The notes beneath the pieces were generated by a model, which saw only the letters and a program-made list of their open reading frames with translations, was not told the DNA's origin and did no database searches. This document shows, piece by piece, positions 1 to 12,800 of a stretch of DNA of 64,000 bases. Source of the stretch: Eimeria necatrix (taxonomy: Eukaryota > Apicomplexa > Conoidasida > Eucoccidiorida > Eimeriidae); contig NW_013652461.1 of assembly GCF_000499385.1 (NCBI RefSeq), forward strand, positions 62,001 to 126,000, written 5' to 3'. Both the position numbers and the translations under genes were made by a program. The first letter of the stretch is position 1; the number at the start of each line of letters is the position of its first letter.

Positions 1-1942
1 CGGGAAAGTTTCACACTGAAAAAGCTTTAGAGTTGTGAATAGCCTTTATCTTTTAGAACATATGTACACAAATAATGGGCGTATCGCACGGGGTGTATAT
101 GGAGAGAACCACCAGGTGCTTTGGATACAGCCACATCCCGAGAGGGATCTATACACGGTTAAGTGTCCTTGAAATTGGATGGGCCTTGGGCAAATGCCGA
201 ACCAAGCACTATTTAATAAAGAAAATGATCGATTTTGGTACTGAATGCCCCTATGTGCTCCCTGTGCGGGACTAGTGTCTTGAGCACGGCCGCATTTCGC
301 TGATCTTTCGGCCTCGGGGTCACCTGCTGGCATTCAGAAAAGGGATTAGGTCAGCTGTTTCTGTCTTGCAGAGTTAAGAAGTACATTATTTTTATTATTA
401 AACAGCCAACGCTATTCATTCCGGCCATTTATGTTCCTGGTTTACAATCTGGGCGTTGAATCGTCAACTTCTGAAACAGAGTAACCACGGCTCAAAATAC
501 TCGCCGAAGTGAGAAGCAGAAAACTCCCCGAACTCAGCCTTTCACCTGTTCATAAGGACTAAATAATTTTTTCCCTTGAATATAAACAAAGCTTTTTACC
601 TTTTCTGTGAATATTTCGTTGGCAAGACGAGTGCATAGCGAGACCCTCGCCTGTCTTATTTTGCTCCAGAGCAACGAAATCCTGTGCTATGCGCAGCATA
701 TAAACGACTTCCAGCATACACCACATTTGCTCGCTGTACGTTGTATGCATACACTAGCTTTTCCATTGCCGCGCTTAGGGACCCAAACAGAGTCATGGAG
801 GGGGAAAAGTTGAAGGCTTCCCTGCTTAGCGAATGGAACAGCGTGAAGCTACAAGCTACCAGTAAAGACTTGGCCGCTGCACTTTTAATTTTTACTCGGC
901 AATATAGCACATCCTTCTGCCTTGTTTTCAAATGCTAAAATCCTATTCCCACAATTCTTCAATTCCAGCCATGCTCCAAAGCCTGTAACACGATAACTGT
1001 TGCGCAGTATCGTCAATGAATCAACGGCTGGCCATCAAAGCCTAAACACCACTACAGCAGGAAACACCCATAGGCTTGTAGCACCGGTCTACCCGATATA
1101 ATGCCAGAGCGTGGTGCGCTCATTCGATACGGGACGCTTTGTTCTGTTTTGCTGGCATGCAGAAGACTACATCATGTTTCCTGCACCAAAGCTGTGAAAG
1201 CTTCGCGGTAAATATGCTGCGGCACAAATATTTTTATGCCTCTTGGCAAAATGCACTTGGAGAAAGGCAACAAAGTAAGAAAGTCACAAGACTCCTACGC
1301 GTACGACGCGCGGCAGGCGCCACTCCTTCTGTCCTGCAGTCCCAGAGCTCGTAGCATTACAGAAAGACTTTTCACAGGCTACTTACTGCGAGGAAAAACC
1401 CTAATACTGAGGTTTCGGTAAGTAGCATCCCTACATTGGCGGGTTGCAGAGGGTCAGGCTGTTGACAAATATGCAGGCTCATATAGGCTTACTACTAGTG
1501 CAATTCCAGGTGCATGTTGGTGCAGCGTAGCACTCTGCACCCTGGATGTGCACTAGAGCGCAGCACATGCTTCAGAAGATACAGCATGCAGCGATGCCTT
1601 ATTTAAAGGCAAGAAGGGCCTATTTATTATTTACTTCTGTGGAAATGTCGCCACAGGAAGACAACTATGCTTTTTATAAAGGCTGTCATGAACAGGCGTG
1701 CCTGTCTACTGATGTATCACCATGCCTGACAAGTTAAAGGGCAGATCACGTACCGCCTAGGTTTTCTGGAGCTAGTTCAGTCTGATATTTCAGTAACGTA
1801 TTCAGACTTGCAAGCCTCCAGAAAAATTTATGTGAAGCCTGTAAGGTACGAGTAGGTGACAGGCACTAATCTACCTATCAAACTAATGCCACTTACACTA
1901 ATTTACAAGAAAAGGGCAAAAATGTAATTCAAGTAGTTGAAG
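1..1942. other. Downstream flank of the dynein gene, no gene recognised
   Basis: Only short overlapping reading frames with no recognisable domain or consistent splice structure are seen. The stretch lies 3' of the minus-strand dynein gene and presumably includes its 3' untranslated region. Single telomere-like words such as CCCTAA near position 1400 are isolated and not repeated. Confidence 0.5.
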
Positions 1943-3841
1943 CTACAAGGCGGTAGATAGCAAGATTGCGGTGCCTAGCTTGATCCAGAAGGAAGGGTCC
2001 TGAGAGCCGCTGCGTATTTCTTGCATTGTAACTAGGGATGGCCTCTCACCGTCCCCTGAGCGGCAAGGGTACTGGTAAATGGGGCACATGTAAAGCGCAT
2101 CAGAAGAGGGGCGCCTGCGTACAACCGGCTTGAAGTGCACAATGGGCATTTCGTACGTCAGTTGCATAGGCTCCGGCTCCTTCAGAGACATGCCTTCAAG
2201 GTTCCACGAAGCTCCTTCAAGATACATCCGCTTCACGTATGCTCCATCTCGAGGCGTTGCCGAAATCACATTCTCATCATAAGTAGTCTGAAAGCAACTG
2301 TCAATCCGTCCATGCCATCAATTAATCCTAGCGATTCCCTACTTCCTAATGGTCGTGTGCCACAGGGCTTTTCAATGAAAATGCAGCTTCCGCTTTGCTA
2401 ATATCCCTATCTTGAAGCCTTGCTCCTGCTTAATCAACATCGAAAAAATGTACCTGTGCTACAAATTCGAAACTAATAGAGTCGATTGAAGTTGAGTTTC
2501 TCCTTGCGAACTGCTGCAACAACGCTGTCAAGAACGCCCCCGGATAAGTGAAGCCGCCCAACCAGAAAACTTTCGGTTGGCTCTCCTAAAAGCGTGTCAC
2601 ACACCGAACAAGGCAATAAAATGTGTTCAGCTAAAACCTTGGGATGCCTTTTGTTCCCTTCCAGCCTACGCGAGATCTCTTGTAGAGCTCAAACACCTCG
2701 AAGATGATCCAAGGATGGGAAAAATAATATTAGAAGCATCGGCTTACAAGACCCCACTTCTTAATTTGGTCCACTCGAGCGGAAAGATCAAGCGACCATG
2801 ATGTTAGGGGTTTCGCAGAAGGGAAAGCAAAGTTCCAACATTTTGGAACTTGCCCGTTCAGCAGAGAATACTCTAAACTCTCAATATCCTCGGTCATCAC
2901 CTGAATCCCTGCAACAGCCTTTCTTAGATGTTGAATCATGTCTCTTACGCACGCTACAAGCCTATTAAGGCGCTGCGCCTCCTGAAGCATTACAATTCGA
3001 AGCGGTGAAGAATCTTCAGGTCCTTCTTGTTGTAACTGAGCAATATCAAGACGGTGGGGAAGAATTTGCTCGAGATGATCGCAGCACCGAAGCACCTACG
3101 CGCAGCACGAAACATAGATCCGCCATTTGATATGCTATTTCAGCGTGTGATTTCCACCGAGCAATTAAATCCTTTCCAGTAGAAACTGCAGGCTTTGAAG
3201 CTTAAGGAACTGTTGCCTGTTAGTGTCTTCGGAGTCTGCATACCCTGGATTCTCGCGATTCTGGACTCCCTGTCTCGTTGATATCAGATCCAGGAAGCTG
3301 CATACTTAAAAGCGTGGAAAATAGTTCTTCTGCCTCTTCTATTTGGGACTGGATCTCCGCGTTCACATGTTGACCGAAGAGTTCAGGGGGATCTACTGCA
3401 GGTAGTTCACGAACATATTGCCGCAGGCCAGTCTGTAGGAATCCGCACTTAAATACCAAGAATTGCTGGCAAAAAGTAACTGAGTGAACTGTGTATCAGA
3501 TTAACCAAAGACGAGCCCCAAAAAGTGTGGAGACTTCGGGGCGAAAATGTGCGTTAGCATACTAAAGAGGTGTTTTCAGGCATAGGATACTGCGGAAGCC
3601 CTTGGAACCTAAAATCACTCGAAAGCACTTGCTGATTAAAGCAGTCGTTACAGTACAACCGCAGCAACCTCATATCTCTTTCATCAGTCAGGCGTCCACC
3701 ATAACAAGCTCCAGCTATTCGGAAACGTATTGCCTCCCACGGGAGTTCGCCTGGCCACTGCACCACACATTGCCAGGCGAAGCTCACAGATACAGCGTCT
3801 GCAAGTACAGAACGATAAAGGCGTCCCATGCATGTCTGCAT
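1943..3841 (-). other. DNAH2-like C-terminal domain and stop
   Basis: [20 protein letters not shown] (3554-3841) opens the C-terminal part, followed by [20 protein letters not shown] (3220-3459) and [20 protein letters not shown] (2730-3090). The short exon [19 protein letters not shown] lies near 2515-2580. The last exon (1943 to about 2270) has [20 protein letters not shown] and [20 protein letters not shown] and ends [12 protein letters not shown] before the stop at 1943. The ending has the length and layout typical of a complete heavy chain. Confidence 0.87.
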
Positions 3842-6800
3842 ATGGATGTCAGTTGCTTACCTGTTCGCAGTAGGTGGCAAGAAGGCTGTCTCCGACGAAG
3901 AAGTCACTGTCGCTGAAACTGGCAGGTGTACTCCACCCAACATTGTGGAACTTTCCCCTTTCCACTAATATTGAATGCATCCAACACAAAGAAAAAAAGA
4001 GCCGCCTATAGCGCTCGTCGCCGCCAGCCACGCGATGCATATCCTCATCAGTGCGCTGCTGCAACAGGCGCTGGAGATTTGCTTTGAGGCCACGTGGTCT
4101 TTCGATTGTTATTTTCGTCGACCTGTGTGACCGAACTGCACAAGAACTATGGCAACTACAAGAAACAGCATAGCTGAGTATCCCGAAATCAACTCGCTTT
4201 TGTAAAGAACTTCCCAAAAAAAATGACGTTGAAAATTGATACGGTACCTTTGCAAAAGAGCAATGGGAAAATGCGTTGTAGGCTCCGAGCTGAGCCATAG
4301 CCTGAAGTCTTTATGGAGCTGAGCCTCCAGAATTTCTTCAGCTAATTTTTCTAGTGTTGGAAGCCAGGAAAGGGCAAGGTGGCAGTTCGCCAAAAAGACC
4401 CAAAACCCATGGCGCGCGCCGTCACGAATAACCTGCTCTGCTCTTGATGACTGACCTTGACCCAGTGCAACGGAAACAACCTGTTCATGGCACGAGCACT
4501 AAGTCCAGGACTTAGGTGCGCAGAGGTCCTATGCACTAGGTCTGAACAGCTCACGAGCTGCTAAAACTAAAACGACACTTTGCCACTGGTATCAAGAGCT
4601 ATAGCTTATGCGTACGGTGGTGTTTTTCGAAGCAGCAAATGTCATCAGCTGTCCGACAGGGTCTACTCCAGACACGATAAAAAGCAGTGGAACTGAGTTT
4701 TTCGATGACGCGTATAGTTCTTCCCAATCTAAAGGAGCCGATTCAACGAACTTGAAATCCATGGCCTCAGCAACAAATCGCGATGAAGCAGGGATTATAC
4801 GGTCAGGACGTAGGCACCTAATAACAACGAGCCGCTGGAGGCCGTCTAGTCGAGTTTGCCATTCACCAGGCAGAGCTAGCCGCTCAGGTTCGGAAGATCC
4901 GAACCATCGGCGCCACTCCCTGCACCAAATGCCGCCTGTATGCATTGGTAGAAGCTTTCAGCGAGACATCAAATGGAACGCAATAAACAATCTTACAAAT
5001 GAAGTTTTCACATTGCATGGAAAAGTCCCAAGATTGTCAAGGCTGGGGACAAACATCTATTTAGCATACCGTAGATTTTGCTCTATAGAGCTCTGCAAGC
5101 CTTGGAATGCTTCTAGCTGACCAGCCTTGCAAATAAGCTGCCACGCCGCCGGCGCAATCCACTCTGGGTCGGGGTTAGGAATAGATGTGGCCGCATCGTG
5201 AAGACCACCACGCGTGAAAAGAAAAGCGTACTCGTGACGGTTAATCTGGTCTTCAGCAAGGAGGATGCTTGCACACAGGTGCAGGCTTAAAAGGGGCTTG
5301 TGACGCTCAAAAACACCCTGTCTTGCGTGCCTAGTTGACACCAAAAAATGAGAACAAAGCAACGCCACAAGCATGTACGTTTTACTGTGATATAAAAGGA
5401 TGCAAGTTCGCTCAGTTAGCAACCCCCGTACCTGTATATTGCAAGCGTATGATCTGCATTCAGTGCAATGACATGTTCCTCTGCTGACGCTGCCACTGCG
5501 TTTGATTCCATCGCTCGTGTGATTGACTCCATAAACAAGTCTTCATAGGCGTCTAGCGAAAATTGATACATAGAGTCCGCTAGTGCTAGATCTTGCAAGA
5601 CGAAATACAGAACTGAAGCACGATGGCCGCAGGGTCTACAGACAGTGCGCACCAAGGCAATATGTGGCCCTATGCCTTATCTGCTAATTGTGCTTAAAAG
5701 AATTGCCATTTCGAAGATTCGGCAAACGATGTTTTTACGCCTTAGTCCACCTGTGAAATCGCTTTTTGACTTCCTACCGGTATGCTTCCCGTGCTTGATC
5801 GATTTTCTTCATGGTGCGCTCTGACACTTCAATTTGTGAGGTGACATCCCCTGCAACGCGTTTTGAATCCTGAAATGCATGCTCACTCTTTCTGGAGTAT
5901 TGCTATTTAGCCCTAGTGATACTGCGCTGCATTCCATTGGTTTTCATTGTGAGTTGTGTTGTCTTCGCGGAACAAATCCATTGGGGCTTTGCTGCGCTTG
6001 TACTCACTTGCAGCACTCGGATAAGCTCCATATCATCTAGAAGGTAGCCTCTTGCCGCAGTTAAAAGCTTGAGAATTTGATCCTCGATGTCTTGCAAACG
6101 CTTCCGGCCTTCAGCAAGTTTCAAAACCAGTGCATGCTTGTGTGCTTCCAGGCTTGGCTCTTCTTTCATTACAACAATTCCCTGAATTTTAAAAAGCAGC
6201 TTTGAGCTTTTGCTTGTTTTTTTAAAGAAGAAAACAGAGCCTTGTTTCACAGCGAGAGAACAGCACTAGTATAGAAGGAAGTTCCTCTTTCTCCTTTTCA
6301 ATCCCTTCAACCCGTGCAAGTAGGAGCCATCATCACGTCAGATCTGTCTACTCTTGTTTTCACTTGTTTCACCTTCGTTTATCCATGAATAGGAGAGTAA
6401 ACCAAAATTTGATGCGATCTAAAAGTTCTTTCTATCAGCTAACCAGAAGTTGTTCAGTCAAGCCATCCTGCATGATGACGAAGTTGATTAATGTGACTTC
6501 TGCCTCGATCTCTGGGGGAAATTGAGGATTTCCAATTTTGGTTGTCATCCAGAGAGAAAACTTATCATTGTAAGGCACAAGCTGGTCCCCTGCAACACGT
6601 TAGAACGCAGCGCGCAAGCCCTTCATCATTCACGCAACGAAACAGATCATAGGGAGATATGAAGGCTTTACATCGGCATACCAATGCGAACAAAATGGTT
6701 TCCGTTAACTTCAACAACATTCTTGGTAATAATGGGCTCGAGTGATGGATCTATTTGAGTCTGCAGGCGCTCCAGCAATACGGAGTGCCCGGTTTGCACC

Positions 6801-9800
6801 GAAAGGTGAAGAACCCGCATTAGTGACTTCGATTCAGGGTCAACAACCTGAACCAAAGGAAATACATGCAAAAGCTGGAGCTTGTCAAGCGTGTTTAGCA
6901 GCTCTTCTGGATACCTCTATACTGATAAGTGAAGCAAGTAGTTTTACATTCTTTTTTTTTTTGATTTTTTACCGTGATATCTGGAGACTTTAACTTTCTA
7001 ATCCACCGATTAGCTTGGCTTTGAGGGTCAATAATAAGAGGCCATTTTGAAGCCTTCGTTATTAAAGCACCATTTTCGGCGGAAAAAGGATCCGTCGGAA
7101 GCCCATCCAACTGCCACTGACGAACTTCCACAGCAGTGACAAGAAAATCGGTGAAATCGAAATCTGCGCTGCAGGGGATATTCAAATCTTGCAGTTTGCG
7201 CATCCAGAGCTCCTTTACCTGAAGTGTACGGTCGGTAAGCAGGCTGTGCCGCAAAATCATCTCTTCAGCTTTCCTCTTAATGCACGTTTACTTCTCTGCT
7301 ATTCCGTGGATAGGAAATCGAGTAAAACGGTTGATTGCAGGGTTACAACTTTCTTTCAAACTTACAAGATGAGATCTATAGGGAGACGTAAAAGGGCCAG
7401 CGTACGACATGAAGGCTGCTCCAAGAAGAGCATCTCCCGGAATATTGTCGAGTTTGTCCCTATGGCTCTCCAAAGATAGCTCCCATCGATCTCTTTCGTC
7501 TGCCAAGCCAGTAATAAGGCTTTCTGCTCTTTCAAGCTTCACTCGTAACTCCTCTGCCGAATTGTTGAGCTCGCCCTTATTACGAAGGCTCTCGTCGTAC
7601 TGCTTATTCAGCTCCTCAAGCCGTTTTTGTATGTCCTCCAACCTGCAAAGGAACTCCCAGACTTCTACGTAATTTCTGCATTTCGCTCTGGCTCTAAGCT
7701 GGTACCTGGCGCCTGCGTGCTGCTGTGCTTACCTGCCGCGAGCCAGCCGTAGATCTGTTTGTTTCTTTTCAAGCTCCTCTTCTGCAAGGCGAAGCTTCAG
7801 GCGTTTTGGCTCAACGTCCCTGTAGACTTCCGCGTACATTTGCATGGCATGGACCCACAAACACAAGGCTCCAGCAGCACGAGAAACTTTCTGAACGTTT
7901 GGTGGCGCAAACGAAGGGTCTTTTGTGAATTTTTCGATCTTTTTCAACGTTGCATTTGTGATTGAGTCTTTGTCAAAGTTTTTAACTCTTGTCAAGAAAC
8001 TGGGATCATTCAGTTCAACTTTTGCTTGAGACCAAGAAGGCGGCTTTTCCATAACTGTCATAACAGCCGCCATTGTTTTGACTACGAGTTCTGCAAAAAC
8101 ACCGCACAGTTTTAGCTACAACCTGCCACGAACGCCAAGCAGGCCAAGCTAGCTACACACAGTGGCCAACCAATCACACGGAAGCCACATTTGAATATAA
8201 GGACCTGGTGGCTTTGTATATGCCTTGACTTCGGCAACTGATTTCTTGTCAAGTTTCTCAAGAGCATCTATTGCTGCTTCTAGCGCTGGCATTGCTTTGT
8301 CAAGGTCTCGCCTAGCTTCCTCTGAAAGGAGCTTCGTCTCCACTTCTTCCGTTTGAATTCTGGCGCTGTCTGCTTCAACCTGCATGCCGCATTACATAGC
8401 TGCGACAGTCTGGTCATATTTTTCATGGCGCCATATTTTGTATGGGATTCATTCAAAATTCTTGGCGTAATAGGCACTCAGCAAAGGCGGAAAAGTATCT
8501 TGATACCTGCTTCATTTGTTCATCCGCCAGCGTGCGCTTCTCGACAATGACCACCATCAGTTCGTCACACTCCCGCTGCTTTTTTGCGACATCTTCCTTT
8601 TTGGCCTCGAGCTCCTCATTCATTGCCTCTACCTGATATCGGGCCTCTACTAGCTTGCCTAAACCGGTTGACAGTTTGTTCATCTTTTCGTGAACTCCAT
8701 CTCGTTTTTCCTTCAGCATGCATCGATAGCCCTAAACCACAGAGAAACCCATGTACACTTGTCTTAAGCATAAGTCCATGTAAACGCAAGCTGGATTTCG
8801 CGAGCGTTTGGAAATTTCGGAAGCCTTACACTAACGAGTCGTAAAAACTTCGTAGGCGTTATATAACTGGTGCGCTTTGCCTCTCTCCAAAAGGCTTCAG
8901 CTTCACTGATAGCATCCATGTGAACACAGCTGCTCGCTTTTGCAACCGCTTCACGAGTTGGGCCGTCCATATCCGCATTTTCCAGGAAGGTTGCTGCCAC
9001 CTCCTCCAATGCATCTTGGGGCCAGGTGAAGAACCAGTCGATTGTCGTTTCATTTATGAATGCCGGAAACATCCTGAATTTATTTGTGCAACAACGTTTT
9101 TAAGGCATTCCATCATGAAATAATTACTTGTCCAAAGGCACGCAATCATACACGTCCATGATATGGTGTCACCTGCAGGCCTATGACATGCGTTCCTGAC
9201 GTCTGCTACTTGTTCCTTACCGGCAGTAGTCCCTTAGCTTGCTCCCAATTGGGCTAACACAAAGCAGTACGCGAATATTTTCCTTGACGCGTGACAAGAA
9301 AAATTCGACAATCGCATCAGGCTGTACTGAAACTTTTGCAGCTTCAGCTGCAGCATGGAGGTCTTTTAGCAGCATCCCGACGCTTTCGGAATCCAGCATT
9401 CCTGGAACATGCCCAGCAGCTAGAAGGCTGTTCAGGCAGTCTGAAAATGCGTCAGTCTTGAGCTCTTTGTCAGTCAACAGTATACTAGTCCGGCTGCCGT
9501 CTATACCTGCGGTCAAACGTTACAGACGCGGTTTCGAGATCGCGTCTGGACCCCCGTGGTTTTCATGCAAGCATTGTGCCAAGGCATTCTTCAAATATTC
9601 GGCGCACCTGCTTTTAATATTTGCTGCTTTAAATCTTCTTTGAATTCACAAATGGTAAAGTTTTTCGCCACTCGGACCTGCCACAGGCTAAAGTCCAGGA
9701 GCTTTGTAGCAAGCATGGCTAGCGATTGCCTTCCACTGCCTCCAACCCCAACCAGCAGCATGTGGCCTCTGGGCATACAAAGCACCCTGTGAATTCTGCA

Positions 9801-12800
9801 GCAGTGCTCAACTGCCTCCCTGCAAAGACACTCTCAGGACAAACGCACGCTGGAAGTAGCCTTAGCCCCCAAAATAGGCGAGGCGCTTGTGCTGTGTGAG
9901 GCACGCTGCATATAGATGTTGACAGGATATTCCGGCCTAGTTGCATCTGTGGATGCAAAAAGCATGCATACTGCCAAATACAGCACCTTCGACAAAGTTC
10001 TCACCTAAAGAGAACCAAGTGGAGTGTCCCGGTCTTGCTTATTGCGTTGATCTCCTTCAGCTTTAGTTGAAGGCTGGCTCTCAACGCCTGGCGATCCTGC
10101 ACTTCCTCGTACCCACCTAATGCTAAGGCCCCAGACTGCTCTGCACGCAGGTGACTAAATAGGACGCCTCTATCCTTTGTCAAATCCTTTGTACGTATTT
10201 GGAACGTCTTCTCAAGAACATTGTCCAGGACTTCTATAAAATGGTCTACATCTTCAACAGATGCTAAGCGGTCTTGGTAGACACGCTGACACTCATGATA
10301 CCTTTGTACAACGCCCAAAAAGGAATGCTGGTGACTGCATGATTGATCAGTCTACGCCTTTGAATCGGCGTATTTTTGCGGCCTGTTGTTCATCCTATAT
10401 TAGCTTCACCTGAAAGCCCGTACCATAGCTTAAGGAGAGCATCTCTATCCTCAATGCATCGATGGTCAGCCTGGTAGAGGCCGTGAACGACTTTTGACGT
10501 GTCCCGCATGCTGAAAAGGTAGTGCGGTTTCTCAGGTTTCGGTCTAAAGCTTTGGCGGACTGCTTGGTGCAGTGCCACAGTTGCGGCGGCGATATTCTCT
10601 GCAGCGCTCCTCACGTCCTGCGGCAGGCAGCAAGACAGAAGTACAATGTGACTGCAAGCAGATCTTACACAGAAAAGCAAAACCACGCTGTATAGCATAC
10701 TGATTCTTACTTCTTTGAAATCAGAAAACTTGTGTAAAACCAACGTTTGGTAGATACGGCTGAGGCGCGGCAATGAGGGCTCTAAAAATGCAATAGTATT
10801 GAAGCGCGATAGCAACCGGGGAGCTATTGTAGAGCGACCGCCTTCAGAGGATCTCATGGCTGCTATGACTTGCATGTCAAGAACGACCTTCAATGACTGC
10901 CGGCTCCGGTCATACCTGAAAGCGACCACATGTCAGAAGGCTACTTTGGAAGCATGCTAAATAACAAGCTAATGGCAATATGTCATGTGACTCAACTAAG
11001 AAAACAATGGGAATATCTACTGATGTTTTTTTCCTACCAGCTGCCGTAGTCGATAAAGTGTCTTAGAAGCTCAAGGGGGGGTTGGGAACCAAATTGATCT
11101 GGTCTTGGCATGTCCAGGTCGTCGATGAAACAAACCAGTATTTTCTTCCCAGGTGGTCCCCATTTTCCCTTCACCCGTTTTTCTAGTTTGTTTTCGAAGC
11201 CCTGCGTGAGCCGCAAATGCAGCAGCAATTGGAAATGACATGGGAGATGCCTATTGTACTTTGGTCTTAGCCGCTGTTGGCGTCTGACATATTGAATGGC
11301 GTACCTCCTGTGCTTCCTTTGAAGAGGTCTGTGATGAAAAGGTTAGCGTTGTTGTTGTGTAGACGCTGTCAGGTAGGTCGTTTAGAACGGCTTTTAAAAT
11401 ACAAGAAGTTTTGCCGCAACCACGGCTCCCAACTACAAGAGAGTGAGCTTTGTGTCGCATAAGACCACCTAGGAGGAAAGCGTGACAAACAATATCAGCC
11501 GTTGGAACGAATATCCGGTGAAATGGCATGCCATCTAGCGGCCTGAAACCACATGCAAGTCGTTTGTTCGGGGGGAAGTGCGTTTGCGAACGCAGCATGA
11601 ACTGCTCACCAGCCAACTGCTCCGCGTTTTTGCTCCAAACAGAAAACTGCAAGAGACGACTCATGCAACTTCTTTAAGGCACAGTCGCAGTATCAGTTAG
11701 CGTCTCTGAAATATGCCTTTAGAGTGTTTGCCACTCGTTTTGCGCTACCTGTACGGCGAAGGCACTCGGTCCTCCCATAGCGTCCACTCTCCCTTTTCAA
11801 CACTCAGGGCGTAGTCATACACGGTATGCGATGGCGGAAAGCTGTTGCTAATCTGACGAATTGTTGAATCAATGTGCGACCTGCTGCTTGATGTCATAGC
11901 TGCTCCCACAGTCCAGACAAGTGCAAAAAGGAAGATTTTCTCCAAAAGGGGCTGTGATCCGTGACTCTGAATATTTACAGAGAGACTCTTGCAGCCGATA
12001 CGGGCCTTTGACAGAGAACTGCTGCAGTGTCTTTGATTCAAAAAGCTGCCTAGCTCATAAACAAATTCTAACTTAGTCAGGCGTCATACTGTCATGAGTG
12101 CCTACCTTGACATTCACAGTTGGTTGGCAAGCAACTATTTCGAACAGTCGGCAGAGTGATAAAACAGCCCCAACTTTCGATAATTTCACGACTTGTTCAC
12201 CTTCGTGGACTGCCTATAAGACGTAACATACATCACAAAGAACTGCACGCGAATCTGTGACTCCTGGTTACGTTGGATCATATCTACCGAGTAAAATGTT
12301 TTGAGGGGAGAAAAAGCTAGGATATGAAGCTGCACTGTCTGGAACACCTTCAATTGATTCTGATAAGCATAGGCGCATTGGGGATGTTTACCTGCTGCAC
12401 TTTTGGGAGATACTTGTCGAAGAGAGATCGCAAATATTGAGCTGACTCGTCTACGCCGTATTGTTTGGCTATCCATGCGTCCACATACGGGGCCCAGCCT
12501 AAAGGGACATATATATTCACACACCTTGGCTTCGACTAGGCTATTGGGTACTAGTATGCTTATGCTGAATTCTAAGATTCTTGAACTGTCATTTTACTCT
12601 TGGGACGGGCCGCACTCACAGAATATGTTGCCTACCTAGCATTGCAGGATCCATAAAGAGTATGCCTACCCGACTAACGGTCGATGGAGACGCAGCCGAC
12701 AAGTTTTCAACTTCGAAAAGCAACGACACCTAAAAAGTCCATTTCCAGACGTCCGAAGGAGCTGCACTGTGCAACACATCGTTCCAGTATCCTGACATCA

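Noticed and set aside
1390..1410. Telomere-like AACCCTAA word
   Set aside because: It is a single copy with no array, so it is expected by chance.
6950..6970. Poly-T run in the dynein gene
   Set aside because: It lies in an intron next to the donor of the AAA5 exon and looks like a simple homopolymer.
9239..9643. Plus-strand frame of 134 codons across the dynein AAA4 exons
   Set aside because: It is the antisense shadow of two conserved minus-strand AAA4 exons.
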